Below the pieces are notes generated by a model. It ran no database searches. It saw only the letters and a program-made list of their open reading frames with translations, and was not told where the DNA came from. From the NCBI GenBank assembly GCA_964447285.1, contig CAYURO010000012.1, positions 1 through 64,000 of the forward strand: a stretch of DNA of 64,000 nucleotides, given 5' to 3'. Shown piece after piece: positions 12,343-20,280 of this stretch; positions within the stretch are counted from its first letter, which is position 1; each line of letters starts with the position of its first letter. The position numbers were made by a program, and so were the translations under genes. This DNA comes from CAJBNH01 sp964447285. Lineage in GTDB: Bacteria; Myxococcota_A; UBA9042.

Positions 12343-12735
12343 GTGATCGCCGAGCCCCGCCATCAATGTTACAAGTGTCTGGAAGAACTCGTTTTTGAGG
12401 TGAAGATCGGTCGGCTGGACACCTGCCCCAACTGCAGCGCGTACCTGCACTCGTGCCGCAACTGCCGCTTCTGGAGCAAGTCTGCCCACAACGAGTGCAT
12501 CGAGAATCAGGGCGAATTCATCCGCGACCGCGAGGCCGGCAACTTCTGCGGGTTCTTCCAGTTCCGCATCATGGGCGAGGACACGTCGGCCGAGGTCAAC
12601 GCCGCGCGGTCCAAGCTGGAGTCGCTGTTCGGCAAGAGCCCTGAGAAGCCCACCATCTCGTTCGGCACGCCAGAGCCGGTGCAATCCCCGGAAGACGCCG
12701 CGCGGGCCAGGTTGGAGGCGCTCTTCAAGAAGTGA
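12343..12735 (+). CDS. Small zinc-ribbon protein of unknown function
   Basis: Predicted 130-residue cytoplasmic protein. It starts at GTG 12343 behind a perfect AGGAGG with a 5-bp spacer; the longer frame open from 11773 is only the shadow of the subtilase gene. Three close CxxC pairs (CYKC, CPNC, CRNC) and further Cys (NECIE, NFCGF) in the first 70 residues suggest one or two zinc-binding knuckles. The C-terminal half carries a short duplicated motif, AARSKLESLFGK and ARARLEALFKK, separated by a Pro-rich linker; both copies look like short amphipathic helices. Its function is not known to me. It lies 112 bp after the subtilase and just ahead of tRNA-Pro. The motif pair could dock on a partner, but that is inference. 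Confidence 0.8.
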   Translation: MIAEPRHQCYKCLEELVFEVKIGRLDTCPNCSAYLHSCRNCRFWSKSAHNECIENQGEFIRDREAGNFCGFFQFRIMGEDTSAEVNAARSKLESLFGKSPEKPTISFGTPEPVQSPEDAARARLEALFKK

Positions 12736-12751
12736 CAGACAAGCCTCGGCA

Positions 12752-12780
12752 TTGACAACGGCCCCGATCTTCGGCATACG
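12752..12780 (+). promoter_or_regulatory. Putative tRNA-Pro promoter
   Basis: A perfect -35 TTGACA (12752-12757), a 17-bp spacer and CATACG (12775-12780) lie about 55 nt ahead of the mature tRNA 5' end. The -10 is a partial match. Confidence 0.5.
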
Positions 12781-12835
12781 CATGCGCCGCCCGACCGGGG
12801 TGTGCTCGCGCAGCACAGGAACTGGTCGAGCCCAA

Positions 12836-12912
12836 CGGGGTGTAGCGCAGCCTGGTAGCGCACTTGCTTCGGGAGCAAGGAGTCGCTGGTTCAAATCCAG
12901 TCACCCCGACCA
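12836..12912 (+). tRNA. tRNA-Pro(CGG)
   Basis: A full cloverleaf of 77 nt. The acceptor stem CGGGGTG/CACCCCG has the C1:G72 pair typical of tRNA-Pro. The D arm GCGC-AGCCTGGTA-GCGC, the anticodon arm CTTGC-TTCGGGA-GCAAG with anticodon CGG (reads CCG) and the T arm GCTGG-TTCAAAT-CCAGT (with one mismatch-tolerant closing pair) are all present. The 3' ACCA is encoded. It is bracketed by its own promoter-like and terminator-like elements. Confidence 0.97.
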
Positions 12913-12913
12913 C

Positions 12914-12973
12914 AGGGCGTCACGTCGCGCAGGGCCGAGAGCCCGAAGTGGCGGTGACGCCCTTGGCGTTTTT
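12914..12973 (+). terminator. Branched terminator-like hairpin after tRNA-Pro
   Basis: A perfect 10-bp outer stem (AGGGCGTCAC 12914-12923 with GTGACGCCCT 12954-12963) encloses a second small hairpin (GGGC-CGAGA-GCCC). It is followed within 6 nt by TTTTT (12969-12973). The long loop is unusual, but position and T run fit termination of the tRNA transcript. Confidence 0.6.
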
Positions 12974-12983
12974 GAGGTGGATG

Positions 12984-13841
12984 ATGAGCACGCGGGACCG
13001 CCTCGAACCCAAGATCCTTCACGAGGACAACGACTTGCTGGTCATCGACAAGCCCGGCGGCTTGCTGGTGCACGGCGCTGAGGACGTCGAGTCCGCCTTG
13101 GCGTGGGCGCGTCGTCGCGAGGTCGCACGGGGCGGCGACCCGGACAACATCGACCTGATCCATCGGCTCGACCGCGACACCAGCGGCGTGCTCCTGTTTG
13201 GCCGCAACGCCCAGACCGTGTCGCGCATGGGCGAGGCGTTTCGGGATCGCAAGGTGCTGAAGCTGTACCTCGCGCTGACCTCTCCCGTGCCCGCCCTGCG
13301 GTGGTTGCGGGTCGAGCAGCGGCTGCGCGCGCGCCGGTTGGGCGGCGGCGAGTTCATGGAGGTCGTTCAGGACGGCGGCGTCGAGGCTTCCAGTGAAATC
13401 GAGGTGTTGTCGCGGGGGCGTCGGTTCGGTCTGGTGCGCGTCATCCCGGAGCAGGGGCGCAAGCATCAGGTCCGCGTTGCGCTGGCGGCGACCGGCTCTC
13501 CCATTTGTGGCGACTTCCTCTATGGCGGGGCGATTGTGGCGCGGCTTTCCAAGCGGGTGATGCTGCACGCGCGGCGCCTGGAGTTCGCCCACCCGACCAC
13601 CGGAGAACACGTCGTCTTCAAGGCGCCGCTGCCACAAGACTTCCGCGACCTGATTGCTGAGGACGGCGGCTCGATTCCGCCCGATCTGGACCGCCGCCAC
13701 CGCACGGAGCCTCGTGGCGGGCGCAAAGCGGGGGAAGCTGCGCCGAATCTGGCCGCATCTGCACGGGTACAAGGCGCTCGGATCGAGGCTCCGCGCCACG
13801 CCAGCACTTGGCGGCGTCCGACGAACAAGCCGAAGTCTTAG
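12984..13841 (+). CDS. RluA-family RNA pseudouridine synthase (no S4 domain)
   Basis: Predicted 285-residue enzyme converting uridine to pseudouridine in rRNA or tRNA. The hallmark HRLDRDTSGVLLFGRN begins at 60, with catalytic Asp63. Upstream is the conserved LLVIDKPGGLLVH and downstream the family's GRKHQVRVALA and KRVMLHARRLEF blocks. There is no N-terminal S4 RNA-binding domain, unlike RluC/RluD or the second RluA-type gene at 27.9 kb, so the target may differ. GAGGT lies 5 bp ahead of ATG 12984; ATG 12981 is also possible. The frame open from 12864 overlaps the tRNA and is not used. The last 60 residues are a basic, Pro/Arg-rich tail. The substrate position cannot be told from sequence. 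Confidence 0.9.
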   Translation: MSTRDRLEPKILHEDNDLLVIDKPGGLLVHGAEDVESALAWARRREVARGGDPDNIDLIHRLDRDTSGVLLFGRNAQTVSRMGEAFRDRKVLKLYLALTSPVPALRWLRVEQRLRARRLGGGEFMEVVQDGGVEASSEIEVLSRGRRFGLVRVIPEQGRKHQVRVALAATGSPICGDFLYGGAIVARLSKRVMLHARRLEFAHPTTGEHVVFKAPLPQDFRDLIAEDGGSIPPDLDRRHRTEPRGGRKAGEAAPNLAASARVQGARIEAPRHASTWRRPTNKPKS

Positions 13842-13850
13842 GAAATCAAG

Positions 13851-14516
13851 TCACTTCGCCAAGGCGTCGCCGGGCTTGTGATCGACGCGGCACACCAGCC
13901 ACTCATAGCCGCGCAGGCACCAATCGATCCGCCAGGTCGCCTCGGTGGTGTCGTCCTTCAACCCAGGGTGGCGAAAGTGCACGATCACGCGCTCGGTGTC
14001 GCCGGCAGGCCGCTCCAGCCGGATGCCTGAGGCCCGAGTGTGGGCGAGGCCGTCGGGTTCCTCGATGCGGTCGAACCAAGCGCTCCATTCTTTCAGCCAC
14101 AGGTCGATTTCCGCCCGCCGCACTTCGTGTTGCGCGGGATACGCCCACTGATCCGCCCAGTGTTCGCCCAACTTCTTGCCGTCGACCTCCAGCAGTGACC
14201 ACTCGAACAGGCCGTGCAGTGCGGTCACGCGGTCCTGGTGCTGCAGTTGGCTCAGGAAATAGACGACCGCGGCCTCCGGCGTCTCGCACGCTTCAGCGCA
14301 GCCGCCGATGATCGCGGCGGGGCGGGCGCGGCGGGCAGCCTTGTCGCCCAGCGGATTGGCGACGGGCTCGGTGGCGGTCGGGGCTTGGGCAGCTTCGACG
14401 GCGGCAATGGGCGCGACGGCCGGGAGGGCAGTAGGCACTGGTGCAGCGGGCGCCGGGGAGCGGCAGGCCGCAAGCGTGCCAAATAGCACCAAGAGCAGCA
14501 TGGACTTGTGGGGCAT
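13851..14516 (-). CDS. Uncharacterised lipoprotein coupled to the HD-GYP gene
   Basis: Predicted 221-residue lipoprotein of unknown function. The ATG (14516-14514) overlaps the TGA of the upstream HD-GYP gene by one base (TGATG), a translational-coupling arrangement; a longer frame to 14582 would run inside that gene. The signal MPHKSMLLLVLFGTLAAC gives lipidated Cys18. An Ala/Pro/Val-rich linker of about 50 residues follows. The C-terminal 130 residues form a Trp-rich globular domain (ending near WRIDWCLRGYEWLVCRVDHK) that could be an NTF2-like fold; I cannot confirm this. Because it is co-translated with a probable c-di-GMP phosphodiesterase, a link to surface or motility control is possible but inferred. 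Confidence 0.75.
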   Translation of the reverse strand: MPHKSMLLLVLFGTLAACRSPAPAAPVPTALPAVAPIAAVEAAQAPTATEPVANPLGDKAARRARPAAIIGGCAEACETPEAAVVYFLSQLQHQDRVTALHGLFEWSLLEVDGKKLGEHWADQWAYPAQHEVRRAEIDLWLKEWSAWFDRIEEPDGLAHTRASGIRLERPAGDTERVIVHFRHPGLKDDTTEATWRIDWCLRGYEWLVCRVDHKPGDALAK

Positions 14517-16096
14517 CAGGAACCCGAGGGCTGGGAGTCGTACACATAGGTCGCGCGAATTTCGAGCAACCGGTCCAGACACTGCTCAAACGCCGCAACG
14601 ACTTGCGGATCGAAGTGGCGACCCCGTTCACGTTGGATGTGCTGCACAGCGTCGTCGACACTCCACGCGTCCTTGTACACACGTGGCGTCGTCAGGGCAT
14701 CGAACACGTCGGCGAGCGCAACGATGCGACCCACAAGCGGAATGTCGGTACCGCCAAGGCCGCGGGGATAGCCGGTGCCGTCCCAGCGCTCATGGTGCGA
14801 GAACGCAATTTGTTCCGCCATCTGCAGCAGCTTGGCGCGCGAGCCACCGAGAATGCGCGCCCCGATGGTCGGGTGCTCTTTCATCTGCTCGTACTCGTCT
14901 TGCGTCAGGCGCCCCTGCTTCAGCAGGATCGAGTCGCGGATGCCGATCTTGCCCACGTCGTGCATCGGGGCGGCGAGCTTGAGCAGGCCCTGCTCTTCGG
15001 CGGGCATCCCCATCTGTCGTGCAATCGCCTGCGAATACGATGACATGCGGTCGACGTGTTCACCCGTGTCGCCGTCGCGGTACTCTGCTGCGCGCGCCAG
15101 ACGCATCACCGTATCGCGGCTGGCTTCCAGCAGCTGCGCATTGACACCCCTCAGCCGGTCGAGCGCCGCGGTCAGGTCTGCGGTGCGGGTCTCGACCATC
15201 TCCTCCAAACGTCGGTTGCTGGTGTGGATCTGGATCTCGGTCGAGATGCGCTCTGCCGCCACACGCATCACGTGCAGGTTGGCGCCGCTGGGCAGGTGGC
15301 CCTCACCCCAAGCGTGAAGGACGCCCAGCACCTCGCCATTTTGGCTTCGCAGCGGCACGCCGACGTAGGGCAAGCTGCTCGGGTCCTCTCCCGCAAGCGT
15401 TCCTTCGGCTTCGTCCAGCAGCAGCAGGTCGCCGCGGTTGACCAGCTCGGCGTGGCGGCGGTCGAGCAGGGAAGGACCCCAGCCGGGACCGTTGCGACCC
15501 CAGCCAAGTCCCTCTTGCTTATGAGCTTCTGCCGTGATGCGGGGTTGATTGGCCGGGCCCAGCGTGACCACCACGTGGGCCAGACCGGTCCACTCGGCGA
15601 CCCGGCGGGCCAAGGCCAGCAGCACGTCGTCGGTGCTGGACCAGACGCCTGAGAAGGTCGAGAGCTCAAACAGCGAGTTCAGGATGTCGCAGTCGCGCAG
15701 GGATTGGGCGGCAACCCGTTGCACACGCAACAGCGCCCGGATGCGGATCTCGAGGTCGATCCGATTGAACGGCTTGGCCAGGGTCTCGTCCGGCAGCGCG
15801 GCCTGACCGATGCGTTCGCCCAAAGAGTCGTCTCCACGGACCAGCAGCAGCACCTGAGGCCGCGAGGTCGCCCGCAGCCGCCCCAGCACTTCGGTCAGCA
15901 GCGCCGCGTCTCGGCACAGGGCGGAGTCGGCGTCCAACACGACGAGCTCGGTGCGCAGGTCCGCATGCCGCGACGTCAGCTCGTCGGCCGTCGCCACGCG
16001 CGTCAACGTGTGGCCCATCGGCTGCAACACCAGCATCACCGCGTGGGTGACGTCGGCGTCGTGGCACACGAGCAGAATCCGCGCCGGGGTCGACAA
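14516..16096 (-). CDS. HD-GYP domain protein with degenerate receiver and GAF domains
   Basis: Predicted 526-residue cytoplasmic regulator, probably a cyclic-di-GMP phosphodiesterase. The chosen start is TTG 16096, with a perfect GGAGG and 6-bp spacer; the GTG at 16159 lacks a ribosome site. Residues about 6-120 are receiver-like: ILLVCHD keeps one acidic residue of the usual pair, LVVLDAD holds the phospho-acceptor Asp55 and AKPF holds Lys108. A GAF-like domain covers about 150-290, then a short coiled coil. The HD-GYP domain follows, with TGEHVDRM, MHDVGKIGI (His379-Asp380) and HHERWDGTGYPRGL (GYP 442-444), all catalytic landmarks present. The downstream lipoprotein overlaps it by one base. 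Confidence 0.92.
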   Translation of the reverse strand: MSTPARILLVCHDADVTHAVMLVLQPMGHTLTRVATADELTSRHADLRTELVVLDADSALCRDAALLTEVLGRLRATSRPQVLLLVRGDDSLGERIGQAALPDETLAKPFNRIDLEIRIRALLRVQRVAAQSLRDCDILNSLFELSTFSGVWSSTDDVLLALARRVAEWTGLAHVVVTLGPANQPRITAEAHKQEGLGWGRNGPGWGPSLLDRRHAELVNRGDLLLLDEAEGTLAGEDPSSLPYVGVPLRSQNGEVLGVLHAWGEGHLPSGANLHVMRVAAERISTEIQIHTSNRRLEEMVETRTADLTAALDRLRGVNAQLLEASRDTVMRLARAAEYRDGDTGEHVDRMSSYSQAIARQMGMPAEEQGLLKLAAPMHDVGKIGIRDSILLKQGRLTQDEYEQMKEHPTIGARILGGSRAKLLQMAEQIAFSHHERWDGTGYPRGLGGTDIPLVGRIVALADVFDALTTPRVYKDAWSVDDAVQHIQRERGRHFDPQVVAAFEQCLDRLLEIRATYVYDSQPSGS

Positions 16097-16212
16097 AGGG
16101 GGCCTCCGAGGCGTGGGAGGATAGCCCACGTTGCCCCGGGTGCAAGGGTCGAGCGCCACTGGCGCGTCGGCGCCTTCGGGCTACTCTGTGGAATCCGCCG
16201 GAGCGCTTGCCC

Positions 16213-16773
16213 ATGCCGACCCCCACCGTCCCCTCGAACCGCCGCGTGAGCTGGACGCTGGCCATTGGCATCGTCCTCGCGACCCTGTTTGCCGCCATCG
16301 GCTGGCACACGGGGCCACAAGCAGGGGCCTCGGGTCTGGTCGGCAAGCCCGCCCCGGCGTTCTCGCTGCCGCTGCTCGATGACCCGCCCGGCACTCCCCG
16401 CCGTGGTCCTGACGCGAGTCTCGGCAGGGTGCTGCTGGTGCACTTTTGGGCACCCTCATGTCAGCCCTGCCTGGCCGAGATGCCGCAGTGGCAGGCACTG
16501 TACGCAGAGAGTCGCAATCTGGACGCGGGCTTTGACGTGATCACCGTCTCTGGCGACGACACGCAGGAGGTGCGTGCGTTTCTGCGGGAGAACGCCTACA
16601 CGTTTCCTGTGGTCCACGACGGCAACGCGCGCGTCCACCGCGACTATGGCGTCACCGGCATTCCGTCCACGTTCGCCATTTCCCCCGACGGCCGAGTCGC
16701 GGTCGGGCTGTCGGGGCCGCAGTCGGCCGAGACCTTGCACGAGGCGATCGCCGCGGCCCGAGCCTTTCGCTGA
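16213..16773 (+). CDS. Membrane-anchored TlpA-like thioredoxin
   Basis: Predicted 186-residue thiol-disulfide oxidoreductase with its active site outside the cytoplasm. One N-terminal helix (about 14-32) serves as anchor or uncleaved signal. A thioredoxin fold of the TlpA/ResA type follows: GKPAPAFSLPLL, then VHFWAPSCQPCLAEMP with redox Cys83 and Cys86 (CQPC), the cis-Pro loop GVTGIPSTF, and a C-terminal helix. The ATG at 16213 has GGAG 9 bp upstream; a TTG two codons earlier is less likely. It may supply reductant for cytochrome c maturation or for the many Cys-rich exported proteins nearby; the latter is inference. It converges with tamA, 12 bp apart. Confidence 0.9.
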   Translation: MPTPTVPSNRRVSWTLAIGIVLATLFAAIGWHTGPQAGASGLVGKPAPAFSLPLLDDPPGTPRRGPDASLGRVLLVHFWAPSCQPCLAEMPQWQALYAESRNLDAGFDVITVSGDDTQEVRAFLRENAYTFPVVHDGNARVHRDYGVTGIPSTFAISPDGRVAVGLSGPQSAETLHEAIAAARAFR

Positions 16774-16785
16774 GCGTCTTGCACG

Positions 16786-19700
16786 TCAGAAGCTGTAAAG
16801 CAGGCCCAAGCTGAGCTCGCCGAAGCTGTCCTTGACACAGACTGGCTCGCCGTTGTCGTCCAGCACGGGCAGCGGGGTGCCAGAGGTGGACTCGGTTGTC
16901 AAGTCGCGGCAGCGCTTGCCGATCGCAACGCCATAGTCGATGCGCAGCGGGATCTGACCAGCGATCAGCCAGCGGATGCCCAGACCCACACCGTGCCGGA
17001 CCGAGGCGAAGTTCAGGGCGGACCACGTCTCCGCGATGGCCCCGTAGTCCCAAAACGCCGCGCCCCAGAAGCCCTGCTCACGCGCGACCGGAAAGCGCAG
17101 TTCCCACGAGCCGTTTGCGACGACGTCGCCCCGATCGACCACCGCTGGCGTCGTTCCCGAGCCGGCTTTCCAGTCCTGATCGGTGCCTGACTGAACGAGC
17201 CGGGTCGTTCCATCGGCAAGGTATTGCCGCACCCCGTCGTCCACGTAGCCGCGCAGGCCGGATTGGCCCCCCAGACGGAACCGCTCGAGCAGCGGCAGCT
17301 GGCTTCGGCCCGTGGCGAACGAGAAGCCGGCCCCGCCCCGCAGCAGGCCGGCAAGCGAAACGGCCGGGCCGATCGGGATGAACAGCTTGCCTTGGGCGTC
17401 ATACTTCAGGTACTGGTCGCCCCGGTAGTTGATGTAGGGGAATTCTGCTTGTGCATACAGACCCTTACGCGGGTTGATCGGACTGTCGGTGGCGTCCCAT
17501 GTGATGCGAGGCACGGCGCGGAACTGCGGTTGGAATCCGTCCAGCCAGCCGTCGAACTCGGGGTCGGACTGGCCACGGCCGCGCAGAAGGCCGGTGTCAA
17601 TGCCGATGGCGGTGGCAAGATTCTCGTAACGGCGGGAGATTTCGACGAACACCCCTGTCTTGTCGACGTCGTCGCGGCCCAGCGCGTAGTCGTGCACGAA
17701 GTACGGGGCCGTGACCCGCAGGCCAAACGCGCTGCCCCCGAGCCGTGAGTCAAAGTACGAGGGCAGCAGCTGGGCCAGTCGGATCGAGTCGGTCGTGAAG
17801 CCCTCTGCCGACAGACCCACCTTGAGCGGGATGCGCAACTCCTTGGCTGTGCTGAGGAAGTTCTGGTCGACGTAGACGGCCTCGCCTGTCAGCAGCAGGT
17901 TCGGCAGCGTGATGTCCACGGACTGGCCGAAACCGGTCGAGACACGGTCCGTCGCGGCAGCCAGGTGCTCGAGCGAGTCGACCACGGCGGGCACACTCTG
18001 GGCTTCGCTGGTACGGTCGGTGGTTTGGAAGCCCGTGTTCAGTTCGATGTGTCGCACGGGCGCTTCGACCACCTGCACCAGAATTGCGATGCGCTCGCGC
18101 GGGGGCTTCTCGTCGCCGCCGATGTTCACGAAGTTGACCTGACTGAAGATGCCCAGGTTGCGCAGCGCGCGTTGCGCTTCGAATAGCGCCTCGGTCGAGA
18201 ACGGGTCACCCGCCTTGGGCATGTCGCGCAAGATCACGTCGCGGCGCGTCGAGAAATTGCCGCTGATGAACACCTCGCCGACGTCCACGCACTCGCCTTC
18301 GCGCAGCACCAGTCGCAGGTCCACGGCGCGGGCCAGCAGCGTCTCAGGCGCGCACGGCTGCTCTGCGGCGTCGGGGTGCGACGTCTTGCACAACGCCTGG
18401 AGTTCCATCCGGAAGAATCCGGTGTTGCGGTAGCGGTCCTCGACGGCACGCAGGCCGCGGGCCAGCACGTCGTAGGAGATCACGTCACCTTCCGACAGGC
18501 CAAGCAGCGACCGGACCTCGCGCAGGGGCACCTTGCTGGCACCCTCGACCCGCACCGTGCGCAAGCGGCTGCGGTCGCCTTCGGTCAGGGGGACATCGAC
18601 GTACACGAAGTTCTCACCGGTCGGCTTCCGGATTTGGAACCCTTTGTCGCGAAAGCGGTATTCATAAATTGCCGCCTGTGGCGTGTCGAGTCGGGTGCGT
18701 GGCGACCCGGTCGGCGTCACGTCCGCCGGCAGCCCGAGATCGTAGTGGAACTGGTAGAAGCCCGCCCGCTGGTAGAAGGCGCGCAGTGCATCCAGGTCCG
18801 CCAGCAGCTGGTCGATTTGCAGATAGCCGCCCGTGTCCAGAAAGTTGTAGGCCTTGGTCGCCAGAACGCCCTCGAGCGCGCCTGCGCCGAAGTGGGCGCG
18901 ACCTGGGAACGAAATGCCGCGGATCTGCGAGATATAGCCTGTGGTGACGTAGTAGCTGACCGCGTTCTCCACCTGACTCGCCAGGTCGGGCGGCACGGGG
19001 CGGTAGTCCAAGCGCACGTCGGCGAACAGGTAGCCGCGGTTCTCAAGAGCCGCGAGCAGCGCCGCACGACCGCGGTCTGCCTCGTCGAAGTCAAACAGAC
19101 CTGAGTCGGCAAACGGCAGGGCGGCCAACAGCTGCGAGTCGCCGCTGAGCGAGAAACCGCTCCCGTCCGTCGCCTCTCCCTCCTGCCTCACGAAGATCCT
19201 CAGCAGGTTGCAGCGGCCCGGTCGGATGTCGACCAGCACCGTCTGGGTGGCGTCGTCGCGGTCGACTTCGACGCGCGGGTTCGCGTAACCCAGCTGTCGC
19301 AAATGGGTTCGCACGAGTGCGCGGGCTTGGTTGGCCTTGCGTTGCGTAAAGACACCGGCCGAGTCGAGTTGGCTGGCCTCGAGCACCTGTCGCTCGCTGA
19401 TCGAGGGGCAAATCAGGCCCGCCTCCTCCTCAGCCTCGCGGGGCGGCGGCAGCGCGCGAATGCGGACCTCGGTGTGGGCGATGCGGCGGCGCTCTCCCTC
19501 CTTGATCGCAACAAGAACCCGCAATTCGCTGGGTTGCAGCACCTCAGCGGTGACGTGGATGACGGCGTCGTCGTACCCGGCCCTTTGGTAAACCGCTTCG
19601 ATCGACTCTCGCTGGCGATTGAGGGACGAGAGGCCGTCGGGCGTGTTCGGGTTCAGCACATCGCCGGGGCGGATCAGCAGCTTGCTGCTCAGCTCGTCTT

Positions 19701-20280
19701 GGAACAGCGCCTTGTTGCCCACGATGTCGACCCGCCTTACGAATGCGTTCCCAGTCACCGTCAGCATCAGGCGTGCATCACCCGTCAGGTCCGGAAGGCA
19801 CGAGACGTGGACAGTTCGGAAGAAGCGCAGCGCCACCAGGCGCTGGTAGGCGAGTCGAAGCTGGCCAGGCAGTAGCGTCGCGCCAACCGCGACATCGGTC
19901 AGGGACTTCACTCGCGCAGCCGTGGAGTCGTCTTCACAGGCCGTTCCGACGCAGCCGACCAACGTCAGGCTGGACACCCTGCGGCCCACACACGCTCCCT
20001 CAGCCCGCTCGACGCCCGCGGTCAGGCTCAGGGTGCGTGCCAGTCCCAACGACGGCCCCCCATCGGTTGCGGTGATGCCCGAGGCCAGGGGTACGGTGAA
20101 CGGCATCAGACCACCGTCCAGGGTCGACCCGTCTCCCGCGGGGGCATCAGACCCACGCGCGCCCTGCGCCCAAGCCGGAGCGGCGATGCACGCGAGCGCG
20201 ATGGCGAACAAGCAAACGCCCCGACCGGGGAGGAACCGGACGGTGAAGGCGCGCTTGGCGATGGAGCGTGCGTAGGTCAT
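16786..20280 (-). CDS. Omp85-family outer-membrane assembly protein (TamA-like)
   Basis: Predicted 1,164-residue outer-membrane beta-barrel of the BamA/TamA superfamily. The Sec signal (cleavage near PAWA-QG) starts at ATG 20280, which overlaps the TGA of the upstream TamB gene by one base (TGATG). The long periplasmic part contains several POTRA-like units, for example around VRRVDIVGNKALFQDELSSK and VRVEGASKVPLREVRSLLGL. The C-terminal third is a bacterial surface antigen barrel with the loop-6 motif SGLRGY and a terminal Phe (LSLGLLYSF), a normal beta-signal. It is about twice the length of enterobacterial TamA and longer than BamA, so it probably has extra POTRA units. Gene order TamB then TamA is reversed compared with E. 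coli. Partner: the adjacent TamB. Confidence 0.9.
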   Translation of the reverse strand: MTYARSIAKRAFTVRFLPGRGVCLFAIALACIAAPAWAQGARGSDAPAGDGSTLDGGLMPFTVPLASGITATDGGPSLGLARTLSLTAGVERAEGACVGRRVSSLTLVGCVGTACEDDSTAARVKSLTDVAVGATLLPGQLRLAYQRLVALRFFRTVHVSCLPDLTGDARLMLTVTGNAFVRRVDIVGNKALFQDELSSKLLIRPGDVLNPNTPDGLSSLNRQRESIEAVYQRAGYDDAVIHVTAEVLQPSELRVLVAIKEGERRRIAHTEVRIRALPPPREAEEEAGLICPSISERQVLEASQLDSAGVFTQRKANQARALVRTHLRQLGYANPRVEVDRDDATQTVLVDIRPGRCNLLRIFVRQEGEATDGSGFSLSGDSQLLAALPFADSGLFDFDEADRGRAALLAALENRGYLFADVRLDYRPVPPDLASQVENAVSYYVTTGYISQIRGISFPGRAHFGAGALEGVLATKAYNFLDTGGYLQIDQLLADLDALRAFYQRAGFYQFHYDLGLPADVTPTGSPRTRLDTPQAAIYEYRFRDKGFQIRKPTGENFVYVDVPLTEGDRSRLRTVRVEGASKVPLREVRSLLGLSEGDVISYDVLARGLRAVEDRYRNTGFFRMELQALCKTSHPDAAEQPCAPETLLARAVDLRLVLREGECVDVGEVFISGNFSTRRDVILRDMPKAGDPFSTEALFEAQRALRNLGIFSQVNFVNIGGDEKPPRERIAILVQVVEAPVRHIELNTGFQTTDRTSEAQSVPAVVDSLEHLAAATDRVSTGFGQSVDITLPNLLLTGEAVYVDQNFLSTAKELRIPLKVGLSAEGFTTDSIRLAQLLPSYFDSRLGGSAFGLRVTAPYFVHDYALGRDDVDKTGVFVEISRRYENLATAIGIDTGLLRGRGQSDPEFDGWLDGFQPQFRAVPRITWDATDSPINPRKGLYAQAEFPYINYRGDQYLKYDAQGKLFIPIGPAVSLAGLLRGGAGFSFATGRSQLPLLERFRLGGQSGLRGYVDDGVRQYLADGTTRLVQSGTDQDWKAGSGTTPAVVDRGDVVANGSWELRFPVAREQGFWGAAFWDYGAIAETWSALNFASVRHGVGLGIRWLIAGQIPLRIDYGVAIGKRCRDLTTESTSGTPLPVLDDNGEPVCVKDSFGELSLGLLYSF

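Noticed and set aside
14517..14582. Longer start for the 221-residue lipoprotein
   Set aside because: It would bury the lipoprotein signal and overlap the HD-GYP gene by more than 60 bp; the TGATG overlap is the natural start.
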